A stretch of 64,000 nt of DNA, taken from positions 3,720,001 through 3,784,000 of the forward strand of contig WLWP01000001.1 in assembly GCA_012103505.1 (NCBI GenBank), given 5' to 3'. Position numbers and translations under genes: made by a program. Origin of the DNA: Pseudomonadales bacterium (GTDB lineage Bacteria > Pseudomonadota > Gammaproteobacteria > Pseudomonadales > Azotimanducaceae). Positions 15,463 through 26,257 of the stretch are shown here, piece by piece; positions within the stretch are counted from its first letter, which is position 1, and the number at the start of each line of letters is the position of its first letter. The notes beneath the pieces were generated by a model. It searched no databases. It had not been told where the DNA came from and was given only the letters and a program-made list of their open reading frames with translations.

Positions 15463-17742
15463 TTAGTCGTGGTGGTGTGGCAACGCCTTGGCGAGACCCA
15501 CATTTCGCAACTGTTCATCCATAAACCGCTCAATGTCCTGAGTATTGTCCATACGCAAAACCCGAGCGAGCATGCGACGCGCATCAGAGCGTTTGATATT
15601 GCGAATCACCCATTTAACTTTCGGTAGGTGGGTCGCGTTCATGGATAAGACGTGATATCCCATAGCCATCAGAAGCACCGCGCCGATCGGCGTCCCGGCG
15701 AACTCTCCGCAAATTCCAAGCGGTGTTTCTTCGGCGTGGGCGGCTCTTGCGACTTCTCGCAACGCCGTCACCACTGCTGGATGCACGTCTTGATAGAGCT
15801 CAGCGACCCGCGCGTTATTTCGATCCACCGCTAGCATGTACTGAGTGAGGTCGTTGGAACCCACCGCGAGAAAATCAGATTCCTTTGCCAGCTGGCGAGC
15901 TTGGTATACCGCAGCAGGAACTTCGATCATCACGCCAACTTGGGGCCGCTTCACGGTCACGCCTTCTTCGATGACCTCGTCGTAGGCTTGGTTAATGAGC
16001 CCTTTTGCAGACTGCAGTTCTTGCAGACTGGAAATCATTGGCAACATGATGCGCAATAGACCTTTCAAACCTGCGTTCGCCTTCAGCATCGCACGTACTT
16101 GGACCAACATGATCTCTGGGTGGTCTAACGTCACTCTAATGCCGCGCCACCCTAAGAACGGGTTCTCCTCTTGGATCGGGAAATAGCTCAGCGATTTGTC
16201 ACCACCGATGTCCAACGTGCGCATCGTCACCGGTCGTGGTTCAAACGCTTCCATGTGTTCCCGATAGAGGGTGTACTGCTCAGCTTCCGTTGGAAACGAG
16301 TCTTTCGACATAAACGGAATCTCGGTGCGAAATAGCCCAATACCTTCCGCACCCCGATCGAGACTGCGCGTCAGATCGCCAGTTAGACCGATATTTACCC
16401 ACAGAGCCAGGCGCCATCCGTCGCGGGTAATACACGGCAGTTCTTTGAGCTCATTGAGCTCTTCGTCAAACGTTCGCTCTTGTTCTATCAGTTCTCGACT
16501 GAGCCTGATACGAGCATCGGAAGGCCGAGTATAAACTTCACCATAGTGACCATCGACAAGGAGCTCTTCTCCCTCGAGCTCGAACGCCGGAAGTTCGACA
16601 GCGCCCATGACCGCTGGGATATCCATAGCCCGCGCCAATATCGCCATGTGCGAGTTACGCGAGCCGCGCATGGAGACAATGGCGCGTAGACGGTCAGCAG
16701 GTACATTCGCAAGGACCGCCGGGGTGACTTCGTCACCAACCAGCACTGTGTCTTTGGGAAAATGCGTCTTCTTGTCGCGAATGTCTTGCAGGTACGCAAG
16801 CAACCGCAATCCAAGGTCTCTAACGTCAGCACCTCGTTCTCGCAGATAGGGATCTTCCATCTCCTCGAACCGGTTAACGTGCTCTCGTATAACCTGTTTT
16901 AACGCACCCTGTGACCATTGCCCATGTTGTATACGTTCGCGGATGTCACCCGCTAACGCGTTCTCATCCAACATGTGCAGGTAAGCTTCAAATAAGGCCA
17001 GTTCCTGTGCGGGTAGGGACTCAGAAAACTCTAGAATGATATTTCTAATATCACTACGGACAGATTCCAGTGCGCGGTCGAATAAAAGAAGCTCGATCGT
17101 GACATTCTCGGCTTCTTTTTCTGGCACTGCTTCCAGGTTGGCGACTGGGTGGACAACGACGGCAGTACCGATGGCGATACCAGGTGCACCAGGCGCACCG
17201 GTAAAACACGTATCCTTCAGTTCGCCACCTTGCACCCCAAGTGCACTCTCCCCGACAGCATCAGCATGAGCGACCACCGTCGCAAGCTGAGCCGCAAGCG
17301 TCACTAAGAACGCCTCTTCAGATTCGTCGAACCGCCTAGCATCTTGTTGTTGCACTACCAACACACCGAGAGTGCGGCCTTGATGGATAATCGGAACACC
17401 AAGAAAGGAATTGACTGCCTCCTCTCCGGAATCGGCCAGGTAAAGGAAGCTTGGATGACTGCGCGCATCGTTCAAATTTAAAGGCTCAGCACGTCGAGCA
17501 ACTTGACCGACCAAACCATCTGACAGAGAGATTTCCGCTGAGCCAACTTTCTCGAGATTCAACCCATCAGTTGCAGCCAAGACAAAGTGGGTCCGAGCCG
17601 GGTTGATGAGATAGATCGTGCAAACATCCGCTGCCATTGCCACTTTGACTTCGGTCACCAATGTTTGGACAGCATTCGCAAACCGAGCCTGGGCCGTAAC
17701 GGCCTGAACGATGCGGCGCAGTGTACCGAGCATCGACTCCAT
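15463..17742 (-). CDS. ptsP: Nitrogen-PTS enzyme I (EI-Ntr) with GAF domain
   Basis: A 759-residue PtsP, which starts the nitrogen phosphotransfer relay by moving phosphate from PEP to NPr. Domains in order: an N-terminal GAF sensor (about 1-165), the NPr-binding helical domain, the swivelling phosphohistidine domain with the active His365 in RNSHMAILAR, and the C-terminal PEP-binding barrel (about 430-730) with GIGLFRTE and an EVPAAV segment. The GAF domain separates it from sugar-PTS enzyme I. It starts one base after the rppH stop, the common rppH-ptsP pairing. Confidence 0.95.
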   Translation of the reverse strand: MESMLGTLRRIVQAVTAQARFANAVQTLVTEVKVAMAADVCTIYLINPARTHFVLAATDGLNLEKVGSAEISLSDGLVGQVARRAEPLNLNDARSHPSFLYLADSGEEAVNSFLGVPIIHQGRTLGVLVVQQQDARRFDESEEAFLVTLAAQLATVVAHADAVGESALGVQGGELKDTCFTGAPGAPGIAIGTAVVVHPVANLEAVPEKEAENVTIELLLFDRALESVRSDIRNIILEFSESLPAQELALFEAYLHMLDENALAGDIRERIQHGQWSQGALKQVIREHVNRFEEMEDPYLRERGADVRDLGLRLLAYLQDIRDKKTHFPKDTVLVGDEVTPAVLANVPADRLRAIVSMRGSRNSHMAILARAMDIPAVMGAVELPAFELEGEELLVDGHYGEVYTRPSDARIRLSRELIEQERTFDEELNELKELPCITRDGWRLALWVNIGLTGDLTRSLDRGAEGIGLFRTEIPFMSKDSFPTEAEQYTLYREHMEAFEPRPVTMRTLDIGGDKSLSYFPIQEENPFLGWRGIRVTLDHPEIMLVQVRAMLKANAGLKGLLRIMLPMISSLQELQSAKGLINQAYDEVIEEGVTVKRPQVGVMIEVPAAVYQARQLAKESDFLAVGSNDLTQYMLAVDRNNARVAELYQDVHPAVVTALREVARAAHAEETPLGICGEFAGTPIGAVLLMAMGYHVLSMNATHLPKVKWVIRNIKRSDARRMLARVLRMDNTQDIERFMDEQLRNVGLAKALPHHHD

Positions 17743-17743
17743 G

Positions 17744-18226
17744 CTAGTTCTCTAGCACCGTGTGACTGACGAGTTCGGAGAGTGCTCGCCGATAGACGTC
17801 TTGTTTGAAGTCGACCACTTTGGTCAGCGGATACCAGTAGCTGACCCAACGCCAATCATCAAACTCTGGCTTAGGTCCGAGATTCATATCGATGGCGTCT
17901 TCTGATCCGATCATTTCCAACAAAAACCACTTTTGTTTCTGACCAACGAAACCGGGAGTAGAGTTATGTCGACGCAAACGCCGCGGCAGTCGGTAGCGTA
18001 ACCAACCCTTCGTGCGGCCGAGAATTCGGACATGCTGTTCGCGCAAGCCTACCTCTTCATGCAGCTCTCGGTAGAGCGCATCCTCCGATGATTCGCCATC
18101 ATTGATTCCACCTTGAGGAAACTGCCACGCGTCGTGCCCACCGACACGCCGGGCCCACAGCACCTGCGTCCGCCGATTGGTGATAACAATTCCAACATTA
18201 GGTCGAAAGCCGTCTGCATCAACCAT
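17744..18226 (-). CDS. rppH: RNA pyrophosphohydrolase
   Basis: A 160-residue NUDIX enzyme that removes pyrophosphate from the 5' end of triphosphorylated RNAs, opening them to RNase E decay. The start [15 protein letters not shown] is the standard RppH N-terminus, so I place it at 18226 rather than the longer frame from 18277. The Nudix box runs from GGINDGES to RELHEEVGL with the metal-binding glutamates, and KGWLRYRLP is the conserved RppH segment. ptsP follows one base later. The divergent gene starts at 18507. Confidence 0.94.
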   Translation of the reverse strand: MVDADGFRPNVGIVITNRRTQVLWARRVGGHDAWQFPQGGINDGESSEDALYRELHEEVGLREQHVRILGRTKGWLRYRLPRRLRRHNSTPGFVGQKQKWFLLEMIGSEDAIDMNLGPKPEFDDWRWVSYWYPLTKVVDFKQDVYRRALSELVSHTVLEN

Positions 18227-18400
18227 TACTATCCTTCTGCGCCGCGTTTCCCGACAATCCCTGGTGACTTCCACCACCGTCTCGAGTCTGCTGACCGGAA
18301 CTCAAGCCTTCCCAAACTTAACCCCGAGCCCAAACCCGATTCAAACCTCAACCTCTAGCGAGGGAGTATCTCGTAGCAGCGCGCTACCCCGTTCATTACT

Positions 18401-18450
18401 TTATTACAGCAATTCTGAACCTTATTACAGGAATTCTGGCAGCTTTACAG
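18401..18450 (+). promoter_or_regulatory. Three direct repeats at about 21-bp spacing, possible operator
   Basis: TTATTACAGCAATTCTG (18401-18417) recurs with one change at 18422-18438, and a shorter third copy, TTTACAGTAAAT, begins at 18444. The shared TTACAG cores are 21 and 20 bases apart, two helical turns, so proteins bound to each would lie on one face of the DNA. The site is in the rppH/DUF255 divergent gap, 57 bases before the ATG at 18507. No known regulator consensus is recognised. Confidence 0.4.
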
Positions 18451-18506
18451 TAAATATCTCGAGAGAACAAACCCGGGTAGAAACCGATACGGTACACTTA
18501 GCAATT

Positions 18507-20567
18507 ATGACAAACCGCCTCTCTTTCGAAGCCAGCCCCTATCTCAAGCAGCACGCCGAAAACCCGGTTGACTGGCACCCATGGGACGAAGAAGCGCTCG
18601 AACTCGCCAAGTCCGAGGGAAAGCCTATATTGTTGTCCATCGGTTATTCGACCTGCCACTGGTGTCACGTGATGGCCCATGAATCGTTCGAGGACCCCGC
18701 AATCGCCTCGGTCATGAACGAACATTTCATCAACATTAAAGTGGACCGCGAAGAGCGACCTGATCTCGACAAAATTTATCAGATGGCACTACAACTCATA
18801 AACCCACAAGGCGGTGGTTGGCCGCTGACGATGTTCCTAGATCCAACCTCGCTACTGCCATTTTTCGGCGGCACTTACTTTCCCAACCAGCCGCGTTTTC
18901 AGTTGCCTGGTTTCAGTGATCTCTTACTCCGCCTGACCGACGCTTTCCAGAACAAACAAGAAGAACTCGCTGAGCAAGGAGAGAAGCTTCAAGCCGCCCT
19001 TGCGCAAATGGTCCCGCCACTGCTCGACCCGAACTTAAAGGACATCGAACTCCTGCAGGCTGCGCGCGAGCAGCTTGGTCAGCAGTATGACCCGCGTGAC
19101 GGCGGGTTCGGCGGTGCGCCGAAGTTTCCGATGCCGAACGCCATCTCGCGGCTGCTGCGCCACTGGCGCTACACCCGAAAGTCTGGGGGCAATGACAAAG
19201 AAGCCCTCGACATGGTGATGGTCACTCTGACCCAGATGGCTCGCGGCGGCATTTTCGATCATGTAGGTGGCGGTTTTTGTCGTTACGCCACCGATGCGAA
19301 ATGGATGGTTCCGCATTTCGAAAAAATGCTCTACGACAATGCCTTGTTGTTAAAGCTTTATGCCGCCGGACTCTGTTTTGGTCCGGATGAGCTGTTTGAA
19401 GCTGCGATAAGAGAAACCATCACTTGGCTCGAGCGAGAAATGCGTCATGAGAGTGGCGGTTTCTACGCAGCCCTCGATGCGGACTCAGAAGGGCAGGAAG
19501 GCAAGTTCTATGTCTGGCGACGAGAACAGATCAAAAAACTTCTCACTGATGACGAATACCTTCTCGTTGAGACTTTGTACGGCCTAGATAAACCCGCCAA
19601 CTTCGAAAACCATTGGAATTTTCACCGTTATGACTCTTGGCGATCTGTGGTCGAGCGCCTTTCGCTGGAACGAGGCGAGGCAGGACAGCTACTGGCCACT
19701 GCCAAAGGCAAATTGTTCGAGGCGCGCTCGAAGCGGATTCGACCAAGCACTGATACCAAGATATTAACCGCTTGGAACGGATTGCTTATCAGCGGTCTAG
19801 CCGCAACCGGATCGCAACTCAATGAAGCGCACTGGATTGCGCTGGCACATGAGACAGCTGACTTCCTGCGCGAGTCGTGCTGGGTGGATGGTCAGCTGTA
19901 CGCGACATGGCAGGACGGCGAAGCCAAGCACGCCGGATATCTCGACGACTATGCGAATTTGCTGCAGGGACTGCTAGATCTCTTAAGTGTCTCCTGGCGT
20001 GAGGTTGATATTCAGTTCGCCATCGAGCTGGCAGACGCGCTCGTGAAAAACTTCTATGACTCGGACGAGGGTGGTTTTTATTTCACGGCTCACGACCATG
20101 AGAAGCTGATCCTCAGACCAAAACCCACAGTCGATGATGCGCTCCCACCTGGCAACGGCATCGCTGCAATGGCTCTTGTTCGCCTGGGTCATCTGCTCGG
20201 TCAAAGCGACTACTTAGATCCAGCTCATAACACCCTGCGCTGGGCACGCGGGATCATGGAGCGAGTCCCGGCTGGACATTGCGCCTTGTTGGGGGCGTTG
20301 GAAGAGACAATCTATCCAGGCGAACAAATTGTTTTACGCGGGCCGATCGACCTCATGCAACAGTGGGCGGATGAATTGGCTGTGGGATACACACCGGAAC
20401 GGTCCCAGTATCTCATCCCCTATACGGATACGACTACTTTGCCTGCCTACTTGCCGCGACTCGTGTCTAGCGAGCAACAAGCGTTAGTTACCGCCTATGT
20501 TTGTACCGGCTTAAGCTGTTCACTTCCGATCACCGAACTTGACGAAGTAAAAGCACTGCTTAACTAG
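18507..20567 (+). CDS. DUF255 thioredoxin-fold protein (YyaL / SPATA20 family)
   Basis: A 686-residue protein. The N-terminal 160 residues are a DUF255 thioredoxin-like domain with the C50-H-W-C53 pair in STCHWCHVM, and the rest is an alpha/alpha-toroid glycosidase-like domain with DADSEGQEG and LTAWNGLLI motifs usual for the family. Homologues are widespread from bacteria to mammals, but the reaction is unknown. I start it at ATG 18507, because [23 protein letters not shown] is the conserved N-terminus; the longer open frame runs through the intergenic repeats. The stop overlaps that of gcvPB (CTAG). Confidence 0.9.
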   Translation: MTNRLSFEASPYLKQHAENPVDWHPWDEEALELAKSEGKPILLSIGYSTCHWCHVMAHESFEDPAIASVMNEHFINIKVDREERPDLDKIYQMALQLINPQGGGWPLTMFLDPTSLLPFFGGTYFPNQPRFQLPGFSDLLLRLTDAFQNKQEELAEQGEKLQAALAQMVPPLLDPNLKDIELLQAAREQLGQQYDPRDGGFGGAPKFPMPNAISRLLRHWRYTRKSGGNDKEALDMVMVTLTQMARGGIFDHVGGGFCRYATDAKWMVPHFEKMLYDNALLLKLYAAGLCFGPDELFEAAIRETITWLEREMRHESGGFYAALDADSEGQEGKFYVWRREQIKKLLTDDEYLLVETLYGLDKPANFENHWNFHRYDSWRSVVERLSLERGEAGQLLATAKGKLFEARSKRIRPSTDTKILTAWNGLLISGLAATGSQLNEAHWIALAHETADFLRESCWVDGQLYATWQDGEAKHAGYLDDYANLLQGLLDLLSVSWREVDIQFAIELADALVKNFYDSDEGGFYFTAHDHEKLILRPKPTVDDALPPGNGIAAMALVRLGHLLGQSDYLDPAHNTLRWARGIMERVPAGHCALLGALEETIYPGEQIVLRGPIDLMQQWADELAVGYTPERSQYLIPYTDTTTLPAYLPRLVSSEQQALVTAYVCTGLSCSLPITELDEVKALLN

Positions 20568-22054
20568 GCTGTTGAACGCCACGTTAGGTTCAGCTCTCGG
20601 GCAGCCTTCACGTCATCAAGTCGCCGCACTGGTAGTGAATGCGGTGCCTGTTTAACAACGTCGGGCGTCGTCTCAGCTTCTTGTCGAATGTCGATGAGCG
20701 CTTGCACGAATCCATCCAACTCGGCTTTGCTCTCCGTCTCCGTCGGTTCGATCAGAAAACACTCTGGTATGAGCAGCGGAAAATATGTCGTCGGCGAGTG
20801 ATAGCCAAAGTCGAGCAGACGCTTCGCAAAATCCATTGCGTTAACATCGAGCTCCTTGGCTTCGCGAGCAAAAGTCACGATAAATTCATGTGTTGCTCGT
20901 CGATCCGGGTAGGCGAGTTGGAACCCTGCTTTCTTTAGTCGAGCAGCCATGTAGTTGGCATTCAGCGTGGCAAACTCGCCAACACGATGCATACCTTCAC
21001 GCCCCAAGAGAAGTGCATAGGATAACGCCCGAATCAAAATGCCCGCGTTGCCTGCGAAGCCCGACAATCGGCCGATCGATTCAGGCAAGTCATCAGCGCC
21101 TTGCCAAACGAATCTATCCGTTCCCGGGCTCGCATGCTCCGGGCTGATCTTCGCAACTATCGGTAGTGGTAGATGTGGCAACAAGCGATCACCAACGCCG
21201 ACCGGACCAGCACCGGGACCACCACCGCCATGTGGCGTGGCAAAAGTTTTATGCAGGTTCATATGCAGAACGTCGAACCCCATATCACCTGGGCGCACCT
21301 TGCCCAGAATCGCGTTCAAATTCGCGCCGTCGTAGTAAAGGAGGCCACCTGCATCGTGCACCGTTTTAGCGATTTCTTCGATCTGTCGTTCGAACACGCC
21401 GCACGTGGACGGGTTAGTCATCATCAAACCCGCAGTCTGTGGTCCAACTGCGTTCTTAAGCGCCTCTAAATCAACATCGCCACTACGGTCAACGGCAACT
21501 TCAGTGACTTTATAACCGCACATGACCGCGGTGGCAGGATTGGTACCATGAGCCGCGATCGGTACAAGAATTTCTGTGCGCGCATCATCCCCGCGCGCTT
21601 CATGATAAGCGCGGATCATCGCGACACCAGCAAACTCACCCTGCGCACCAGCCATCGGGGTTAACGACACACCCTGCATTCCAGTGACATCTTTCAGAAT
21701 CTCCTGCAGGTCATACAGGCAAGCCAGAAAACCCTGACTCGCATCTTCTGGCGCTAACGGATGCCGACCAAGAAACCCTGGCAAACTGGCCGCCTTGTGC
21801 GCGCCACGCGGGTTGTACTTCATCGTGCAGGAGCCAAGCGGATAAAACTGGGTGTCGATCGAGAAGTTCTTGCGTGACAAATTCGTGTAGTGTCGAACCG
21901 CTTGGAGTTCAGAAACTTCAGGTAGGGCTGGCAGCTCGGCCCGCAACAGGTTTGCCGGTATGTCTCGCAGCGCTTCAGCGTCATCGAGGTCTACACGCTG
22001 AGCAGTCGCCCGCCGACCCGCTGTCGATATGTCGAATATGGTTTGGTCGTTCAT
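20564..22054 (-). CDS. gcvPB: Glycine dehydrogenase (decarboxylating) subunit 2
   Basis: A 496-residue C-terminal half of glycine cleavage P protein. It binds pyridoxal phosphate through the lysine of [16 protein letters not shown] and, with the subunit-1 protein, decarboxylates glycine and loads the aminomethyl group on GcvH. N-terminal [13 protein letters not shown] and [10 protein letters not shown] are typical subunit-2 motifs. Its ATG overlaps the gcvPA stop by four bases (ATGA), so the subunits are cotranslated. Many gammaproteobacteria have one fused GcvP of about 950 residues; the split form here is the type common in Gram-positives and archaea. Confidence 0.96.
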   Translation of the reverse strand: MNDQTIFDISTAGRRATAQRVDLDDAEALRDIPANLLRAELPALPEVSELQAVRHYTNLSRKNFSIDTQFYPLGSCTMKYNPRGAHKAASLPGFLGRHPLAPEDASQGFLACLYDLQEILKDVTGMQGVSLTPMAGAQGEFAGVAMIRAYHEARGDDARTEILVPIAAHGTNPATAVMCGYKVTEVAVDRSGDVDLEALKNAVGPQTAGLMMTNPSTCGVFERQIEEIAKTVHDAGGLLYYDGANLNAILGKVRPGDMGFDVLHMNLHKTFATPHGGGGPGAGPVGVGDRLLPHLPLPIVAKISPEHASPGTDRFVWQGADDLPESIGRLSGFAGNAGILIRALSYALLLGREGMHRVGEFATLNANYMAARLKKAGFQLAYPDRRATHEFIVTFAREAKELDVNAMDFAKRLLDFGYHSPTTYFPLLIPECFLIEPTETESKAELDGFVQALIDIRQEAETTPDVVKQAPHSLPVRRLDDVKAARELNLTWRSTA

Positions 22055-23415
22055 GCGGCTGACCTAAGAATACTTGCCATAGCGTCCACATAAGCATCGA
22101 TTTCATGATCGGTGCGCTTCTCTGTCACCGCCACTAAAAGCACTTGTTTGCCACCTTCTACCGCAACGAAGTCGTGCACATTGAGCCCGGCGAGAATCCC
22201 GTGTGCGCGCATCGCGGTAGCCACTTCAGCTGCATCTGTGCCTAAGCGTAAAGTAAACTCGTTCAAGAACGGCAGGTCACTAAACGCACTCACGCCCGGA
22301 ATTTGGAGCAGCCTTTCTCGCAAGGTTGCCGCGTTACGGTGACTTTGTATGGCAACGTCACGTAGTCCTTGCGGACCCATCAACGCCATGAAAATCGTCC
22401 CGGCGGTCACCAGCAAACCTTGGTTAGTACAGATATTAGAGGTGGCCTTGCCGCGGCGGATATGTTGCTCACGTGCCTGCAGGGTTAGGGCATAGCCGTC
22501 ACGACCTTCTAGGTCTACGGTCTTGCCGATAATCCGGCCGGGCATCTGTCGAACAAACTTGTCTCGACAACACATGAACCCGAACGACGGTCCACCAGAT
22601 GCCATCGGCACCCCAAGAACTTGGCCATCACCACAAACGATGTCCACGCCATCCCCAGAACCCCACTCACCAGGCGGTTTGAGCACTGCAAGCGTCATCG
22701 GGTTTACGACGGCGATGACGAGGGCGCCCAGACTATGTGCCCAATCCGTCAGGCTATCGATTTGCTCTAGACAGCCAAAGAAATTTGGCTGTTGGATGAC
22801 AACGGCTACGGGCGTACCCGCGTCCGGTAAGGCTGCCATATCAACGCCACCATCGGCAGCGGCGATATCTACCAAGGTGATACCCTGATTGCGAACAATA
22901 TTTCTGGAGGCTTCTGCGTAGTGCGGGTGCACTGTCCCGGCGACCCAAACCTCACCGGACTTGTTCTTCTTGTTTGATCGCATCGCCATCAACATAGCTT
23001 CTGCTAAGCCGCTGGCGCCGTCGTAAACAGAGGCATTGGAGACATCCATGCCCGTCAACGCGGCCATCATCGATTGATATTCGTAGATCAGCTGTAGCGT
23101 GCCTTGGCTCGCCTCGGCCTGATACGGGGTATAGGCCGTCATAAACTCACCGCGGCTTGTGAGATCCCAAACAGCGGCAGGAATGTGATGGTCGTAGCTA
23201 CCAGCACCAAGAAAACAGGCATAGCCATCATCCTGGCGGGCTCGAGCTTCCAACATCTGCAACATCGCGAGCTCACTCATACCTTCTGGCACTTGGGTGA
23301 GTTTGCCAGTAGCTAGGTTTTGTGGAATCTCATCGAAAAGTGCTTCTATGCTCGGCGCGTCTATTTCGGTCAACATCGCATCGACGTCGGCCGCCGTGTG
23401 GGGAACGAAGGGCAT
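22051..23415 (-). CDS. gcvPA: Glycine dehydrogenase (decarboxylating) subunit 1
   Basis: A 454-residue N-terminal half of the P protein. It begins [15 protein letters not shown] and has the [13 protein letters not shown] segment and the [16 protein letters not shown] motif characteristic of subunit 1, with a late [10 protein letters not shown] stretch. It pairs with GcvPB to form the active alpha2-beta2 enzyme. The gene follows gcvH after five bases and overlaps gcvPB, giving a gcvT-gcvH-gcvPA-gcvPB order that is one transcription unit in appearance. Confidence 0.96.
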   Translation of the reverse strand: MPFVPHTAADVDAMLTEIDAPSIEALFDEIPQNLATGKLTQVPEGMSELAMLQMLEARARQDDGYACFLGAGSYDHHIPAAVWDLTSRGEFMTAYTPYQAEASQGTLQLIYEYQSMMAALTGMDVSNASVYDGASGLAEAMLMAMRSNKKNKSGEVWVAGTVHPHYAEASRNIVRNQGITLVDIAAADGGVDMAALPDAGTPVAVVIQQPNFFGCLEQIDSLTDWAHSLGALVIAVVNPMTLAVLKPPGEWGSGDGVDIVCGDGQVLGVPMASGGPSFGFMCCRDKFVRQMPGRIIGKTVDLEGRDGYALTLQAREQHIRRGKATSNICTNQGLLVTAGTIFMALMGPQGLRDVAIQSHRNAATLRERLLQIPGVSAFSDLPFLNEFTLRLGTDAAEVATAMRAHGILAGLNVHDFVAVEGGKQVLLVAVTEKRTDHEIDAYVDAMASILRSAA

Positions 23416-23420
23416 GGGCT

Positions 23421-23816
23421 TTAGTGTTCTTCGTCTTCGCAGACTTCAACGTAGGCGTCGGCGTCTAGCATCTCATCTAGCTCACCGACATCGGTGGGCT
23501 GCACTTTGAAGAACCAACCGTCACCATACGGATCTTGGTTAACTTTCTCTGGCTCATCATCGAGAAGTTCGTTGATCGCGATGACCGTTCCCGAAACCGG
23601 TGCGTAAATGTCTGACGCTGCTTTAACCGACTCGACCACACCCGCCTCATCACCGGCAGCAAGATCCTGTTCTTTTTCTGGTAATTCAACATAAACCACA
23701 TCGCCGAGCGCATCCTGGGCATGATCTGTAATACCTACAGTCACGCTGCCATCTTCCTCCAGCCGTGCCCACTCGTGGGTTGCTAGATACTTAATTTCGC
23801 TGGGCGCCTCGCTCAT
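23421..23816 (-). CDS. gcvH: Glycine cleavage system H protein
   Basis: A 131-residue lipoyl carrier that shuttles the aminomethyl group between the P, T and L proteins. The lipoylated residue is Lys65 in VESVKAASD, followed by the IYAPVSG loop seen in nearly all GcvH proteins. Length is normal. An AAGGA ribosome site precedes the ATG on the minus strand. The 100-base gap back to gcvT contains a GCTGA/TCAGC inverted repeat right after the gcvT stop and two CTAGCTGT copies, but no run of T, so a terminator is not supported. Confidence 0.97.
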   Translation of the reverse strand: MSEAPSEIKYLATHEWARLEEDGSVTVGITDHAQDALGDVVYVELPEKEQDLAAGDEAGVVESVKAASDIYAPVSGTVIAINELLDDEPEKVNQDPYGDGWFFKVQPTDVGELDEMLDADAYVEVCEDEEH

Positions 23817-23916
23817 GCCGCAATCCTTCCCTATCGATGTCTCGTTTGTTGTTATGCCTAGCTGTTTACACGCTAGCTGTGTTTTGTGCCGTAGCTTTCT
23901 TGCTGAAGCCTCTCAG

Positions 23917-25011
23917 CTAGACGCGTATTTTGCCATTTCGAACGAACGGTGGCTTCACAATTGTCGCGTTTTTTTGTTTACCACGAATGTCGACCTGACA
24001 CTCGCCTGTTGCCTCTGTGGGGATTCTGGCTAACGCGATCGCGCACTGCATGGTTGGTGAGAAAGTGCCACTGGTGATCACCCCTTCGCCAGCTGATGTG
24101 ATGACAATTTGCCCATGCCGTAGAACCCCTTTCTCGCGCATGACGAGGCCGGTCAATTTCTGAGGACACTGCCCTCGCTCGCGATTTATCGCTGCACGAC
24201 CGACAAAGTCACGGTCATCCGGCTGCCAAGCAATCGTCCACGCAATATTGGATGCAAGAGGCGACGTCTCCTCGTCCAGATCTTGGCCATACAAGTTAAG
24301 CCCAGCTTCGAGACGCAAGGTGTCTCGCGCGCCAAGACCACATGGCGTCACGCCCGCAGCAACGAGCTTGTCAAACAGAGGCGTGGCCTCATCGTGTGGC
24401 AACATGATCTCTAAACCGTCTTCACCAGTGTATCCCGTCCGCCCAATCATCCAGCCGTTGTTAGTCGTCAAAGCAGCAAAGGCTCTGAGGCCAGCGAGGT
24501 CTTCGGCACCGCTATCGACTTGGATGCCCGCTTCTTGCATAACCGTCTCGCATTTCCCCACGGCATTTGGGCCTTGGACCGCAATCATACTCAACGGCTG
24601 TTCTGCAAAGGTCGCACCTGCCAGCCCGTTCGCTTCGAACCAGGCCAGAACTTTCTCGCGCGTTGACGCGTTGACAACACACCGATAACCCTGAGGCGTG
24701 CGGTAAACGATCAGGTCATCGATGACTCCTCCGGTTTCATTTAATAGCGCGCCATACAACGCACCCCATAAACTCAACTTATCGACATCATTGGCCACCA
24801 AGCGTTGTAGAAAACCGCGTGCTTTGTCACCGCTGACATCAATGATCGTCATGTGTGAGACATCAAACATGCCCGCGTCTGTCCGCACCGCGGTGTGTTC
24901 GATAATTTGCGAGCCATAGTTCACCGGCATATACCAACCAGCAAAATCAACCATCTTGCCACCGGCAGCGATGTGGGCATCGCACAGGGCGGTGCGTTTC
25001 GGTTCGCTCAT
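23917..25011 (-). CDS. gcvT: Glycine cleavage T protein (aminomethyltransferase)
   Basis: A 364-residue enzyme that passes the carbon from aminomethyl-GcvH to tetrahydrofolate, releasing ammonia and forming 5,10-methylene-THF. It starts RTALCDAHIAAGGKMVDFAGW and contains FDVSHM, the conserved D-L-K-like folate pocket region and TGYTGEDGLEI near the middle. The 62 bases upstream are too short for a glycine riboswitch, and none is seen. Its product supplies thyA, metF and purine synthesis, which are encoded elsewhere in the window or genome. Confidence 0.96.
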   Translation of the reverse strand: MSEPKRTALCDAHIAAGGKMVDFAGWYMPVNYGSQIIEHTAVRTDAGMFDVSHMTIIDVSGDKARGFLQRLVANDVDKLSLWGALYGALLNETGGVIDDLIVYRTPQGYRCVVNASTREKVLAWFEANGLAGATFAEQPLSMIAVQGPNAVGKCETVMQEAGIQVDSGAEDLAGLRAFAALTTNNGWMIGRTGYTGEDGLEIMLPHDEATPLFDKLVAAGVTPCGLGARDTLRLEAGLNLYGQDLDEETSPLASNIAWTIAWQPDDRDFVGRAAINRERGQCPQKLTGLVMREKGVLRHGQIVITSAGEGVITSGTFSPTMQCAIALARIPTEATGECQVDIRGKQKNATIVKPPFVRNGKIRV

Positions 25012-25073
25012 CGTTTAGTCCTCACGCCCGCAATCTCATAAGGTTAGTTGCGCGGCTTGTTGTATTTATAGAT

Positions 25074-26240
25074 TTAGAAATGCCCGAGACCCATGGCCTC
25101 ACGCATTATTTGGTGTTTGACACCACTCACGTTATCCACCCATCGAACACCAAGGTTTCGGATCAGACCAATGCCGGGATCCTGAGCACCGTAAAGTCGA
25201 TTCAACCCTTCCAGTATACGAATCATCGTCTTGGCTCGAAACGCCCTTTCCCGGCTAAACCGCCGCCACACATCAGGGCGGCATAGATTATCCGTCTTTT
25301 CGGCTATCGCAAGAAGCGCGCTCACATCTTCAAACCCCAAATTTACGCCTAACCCTGCCAACGGGTGGATAACACGCGCTGCATCCCCGATGAAAACGAC
25401 TTGGCTGCCCATCACAGGATCAGTGACATGCTGTTGGGTAAGCGGGAAACTGACCCGTGTATCCACAGCGATCACGTCGCCTAAACGCGATTCAGAAGCT
25501 TGGGTTAACAGGCGACAAAACTCAGTATCGGTTAACTCGACACGCCTTTTTGTTTCGGCAACTGAGCCCGTCCAAACAATGGACACTAAGTCTGGCTCTA
25601 TCGACGGGAGCAGCGCCAAAGGTCCATCTCTAAGAAAACGTTGCCATGCCGTATCACGGTGTGAAAGCGATGTGCGAACTACAGTCGCTAACGCCATCTG
25701 ATCGACTGGACGCTCGTCCACGCCTACGCCTAAACCTCTGCGTATCGCCGACTGCCCCCCGTCTGCAGCAATCAACAAATCACAGACAGTCGTGCGATCA
25801 CCGTCTAGCTGAAGCGTCACCGCATCATCGACATCAAGAGCTTCGACACCACCCTCTATCAGCGTGACCCGGTCACCAAACGCTGCCCACATTCGAGTCA
25901 GCAGCGGGCTAACTTCAATGAGCCAGCCTAACTCTGAACGACCAAGCTCTTGTGCATTGAACGTCACCCTCGCGGTCCCGCGTTCTTCCCATACAACCAT
26001 GTGTTTGTATGGCACTACCCGCTCGAGCGTCCATACATCAAGATTTTCGAGCAGGCTCTGGGAGCGGGGGTTTAACGCAACGTTACGTATGTCTGCGCCT
26101 AATTTGCCTGCGCTAACTTCCGGTCGCTTGCGATCTATCAGCGTCACTTCTCGACCATGTGCCGCCAAACCCAACACTGTTGCAGCACCCACGAGTCCGC
26201 CGCCAACGACAACAATTCGTTGCTCTTTGGTTTTGTTCAT
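25074..26240 (-). CDS. ubiH: UbiH/UbiI/Coq6-family FAD monooxygenase
   Basis: A 388-residue flavoprotein hydroxylase of ubiquinone synthesis. The N-terminal VVVGGGLVGAATVLGLA binds the FAD ADP part, and the second FAD motif is GDAARVIHPLAGLGVNLG. In this family that motif usually reads GDAAH with an Arg- and Gln-rich continuation; here His is replaced by Arg and the Gln of GQG by Leu. The position next to pepP-ygfB-zapA matches ubiH in Pseudomonas, but the visible residues cannot separate UbiH from UbiI, and only one copy is present where Pseudomonas has two. Confidence 0.85.
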   Translation of the reverse strand: MNKTKEQRIVVVGGGLVGAATVLGLAAHGREVTLIDRKRPEVSAGKLGADIRNVALNPRSQSLLENLDVWTLERVVPYKHMVVWEERGTARVTFNAQELGRSELGWLIEVSPLLTRMWAAFGDRVTLIEGGVEALDVDDAVTLQLDGDRTTVCDLLIAADGGQSAIRRGLGVGVDERPVDQMALATVVRTSLSHRDTAWQRFLRDGPLALLPSIEPDLVSIVWTGSVAETKRRVELTDTEFCRLLTQASESRLGDVIAVDTRVSFPLTQQHVTDPVMGSQVVFIGDAARVIHPLAGLGVNLGFEDVSALLAIAEKTDNLCRPDVWRRFSRERAFRAKTMIRILEGLNRLYGAQDPGIGLIRNLGVRWVDNVSGVKHQIMREAMGLGHF

Positions 26241-26257
26241 AAGTTCAGCACTAAAGC

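Noticed and set aside
18177-18506. A 110-residue N-terminal extension of the DUF255 protein
   Set aside because: It runs through the intergenic repeats, overlaps rppH, and is not part of the conserved start [10 protein letters not shown].
25012-25073. A glycine riboswitch before gcvT
   Set aside because: The 62-base leader is too short for either aptamer and shows no matching core.
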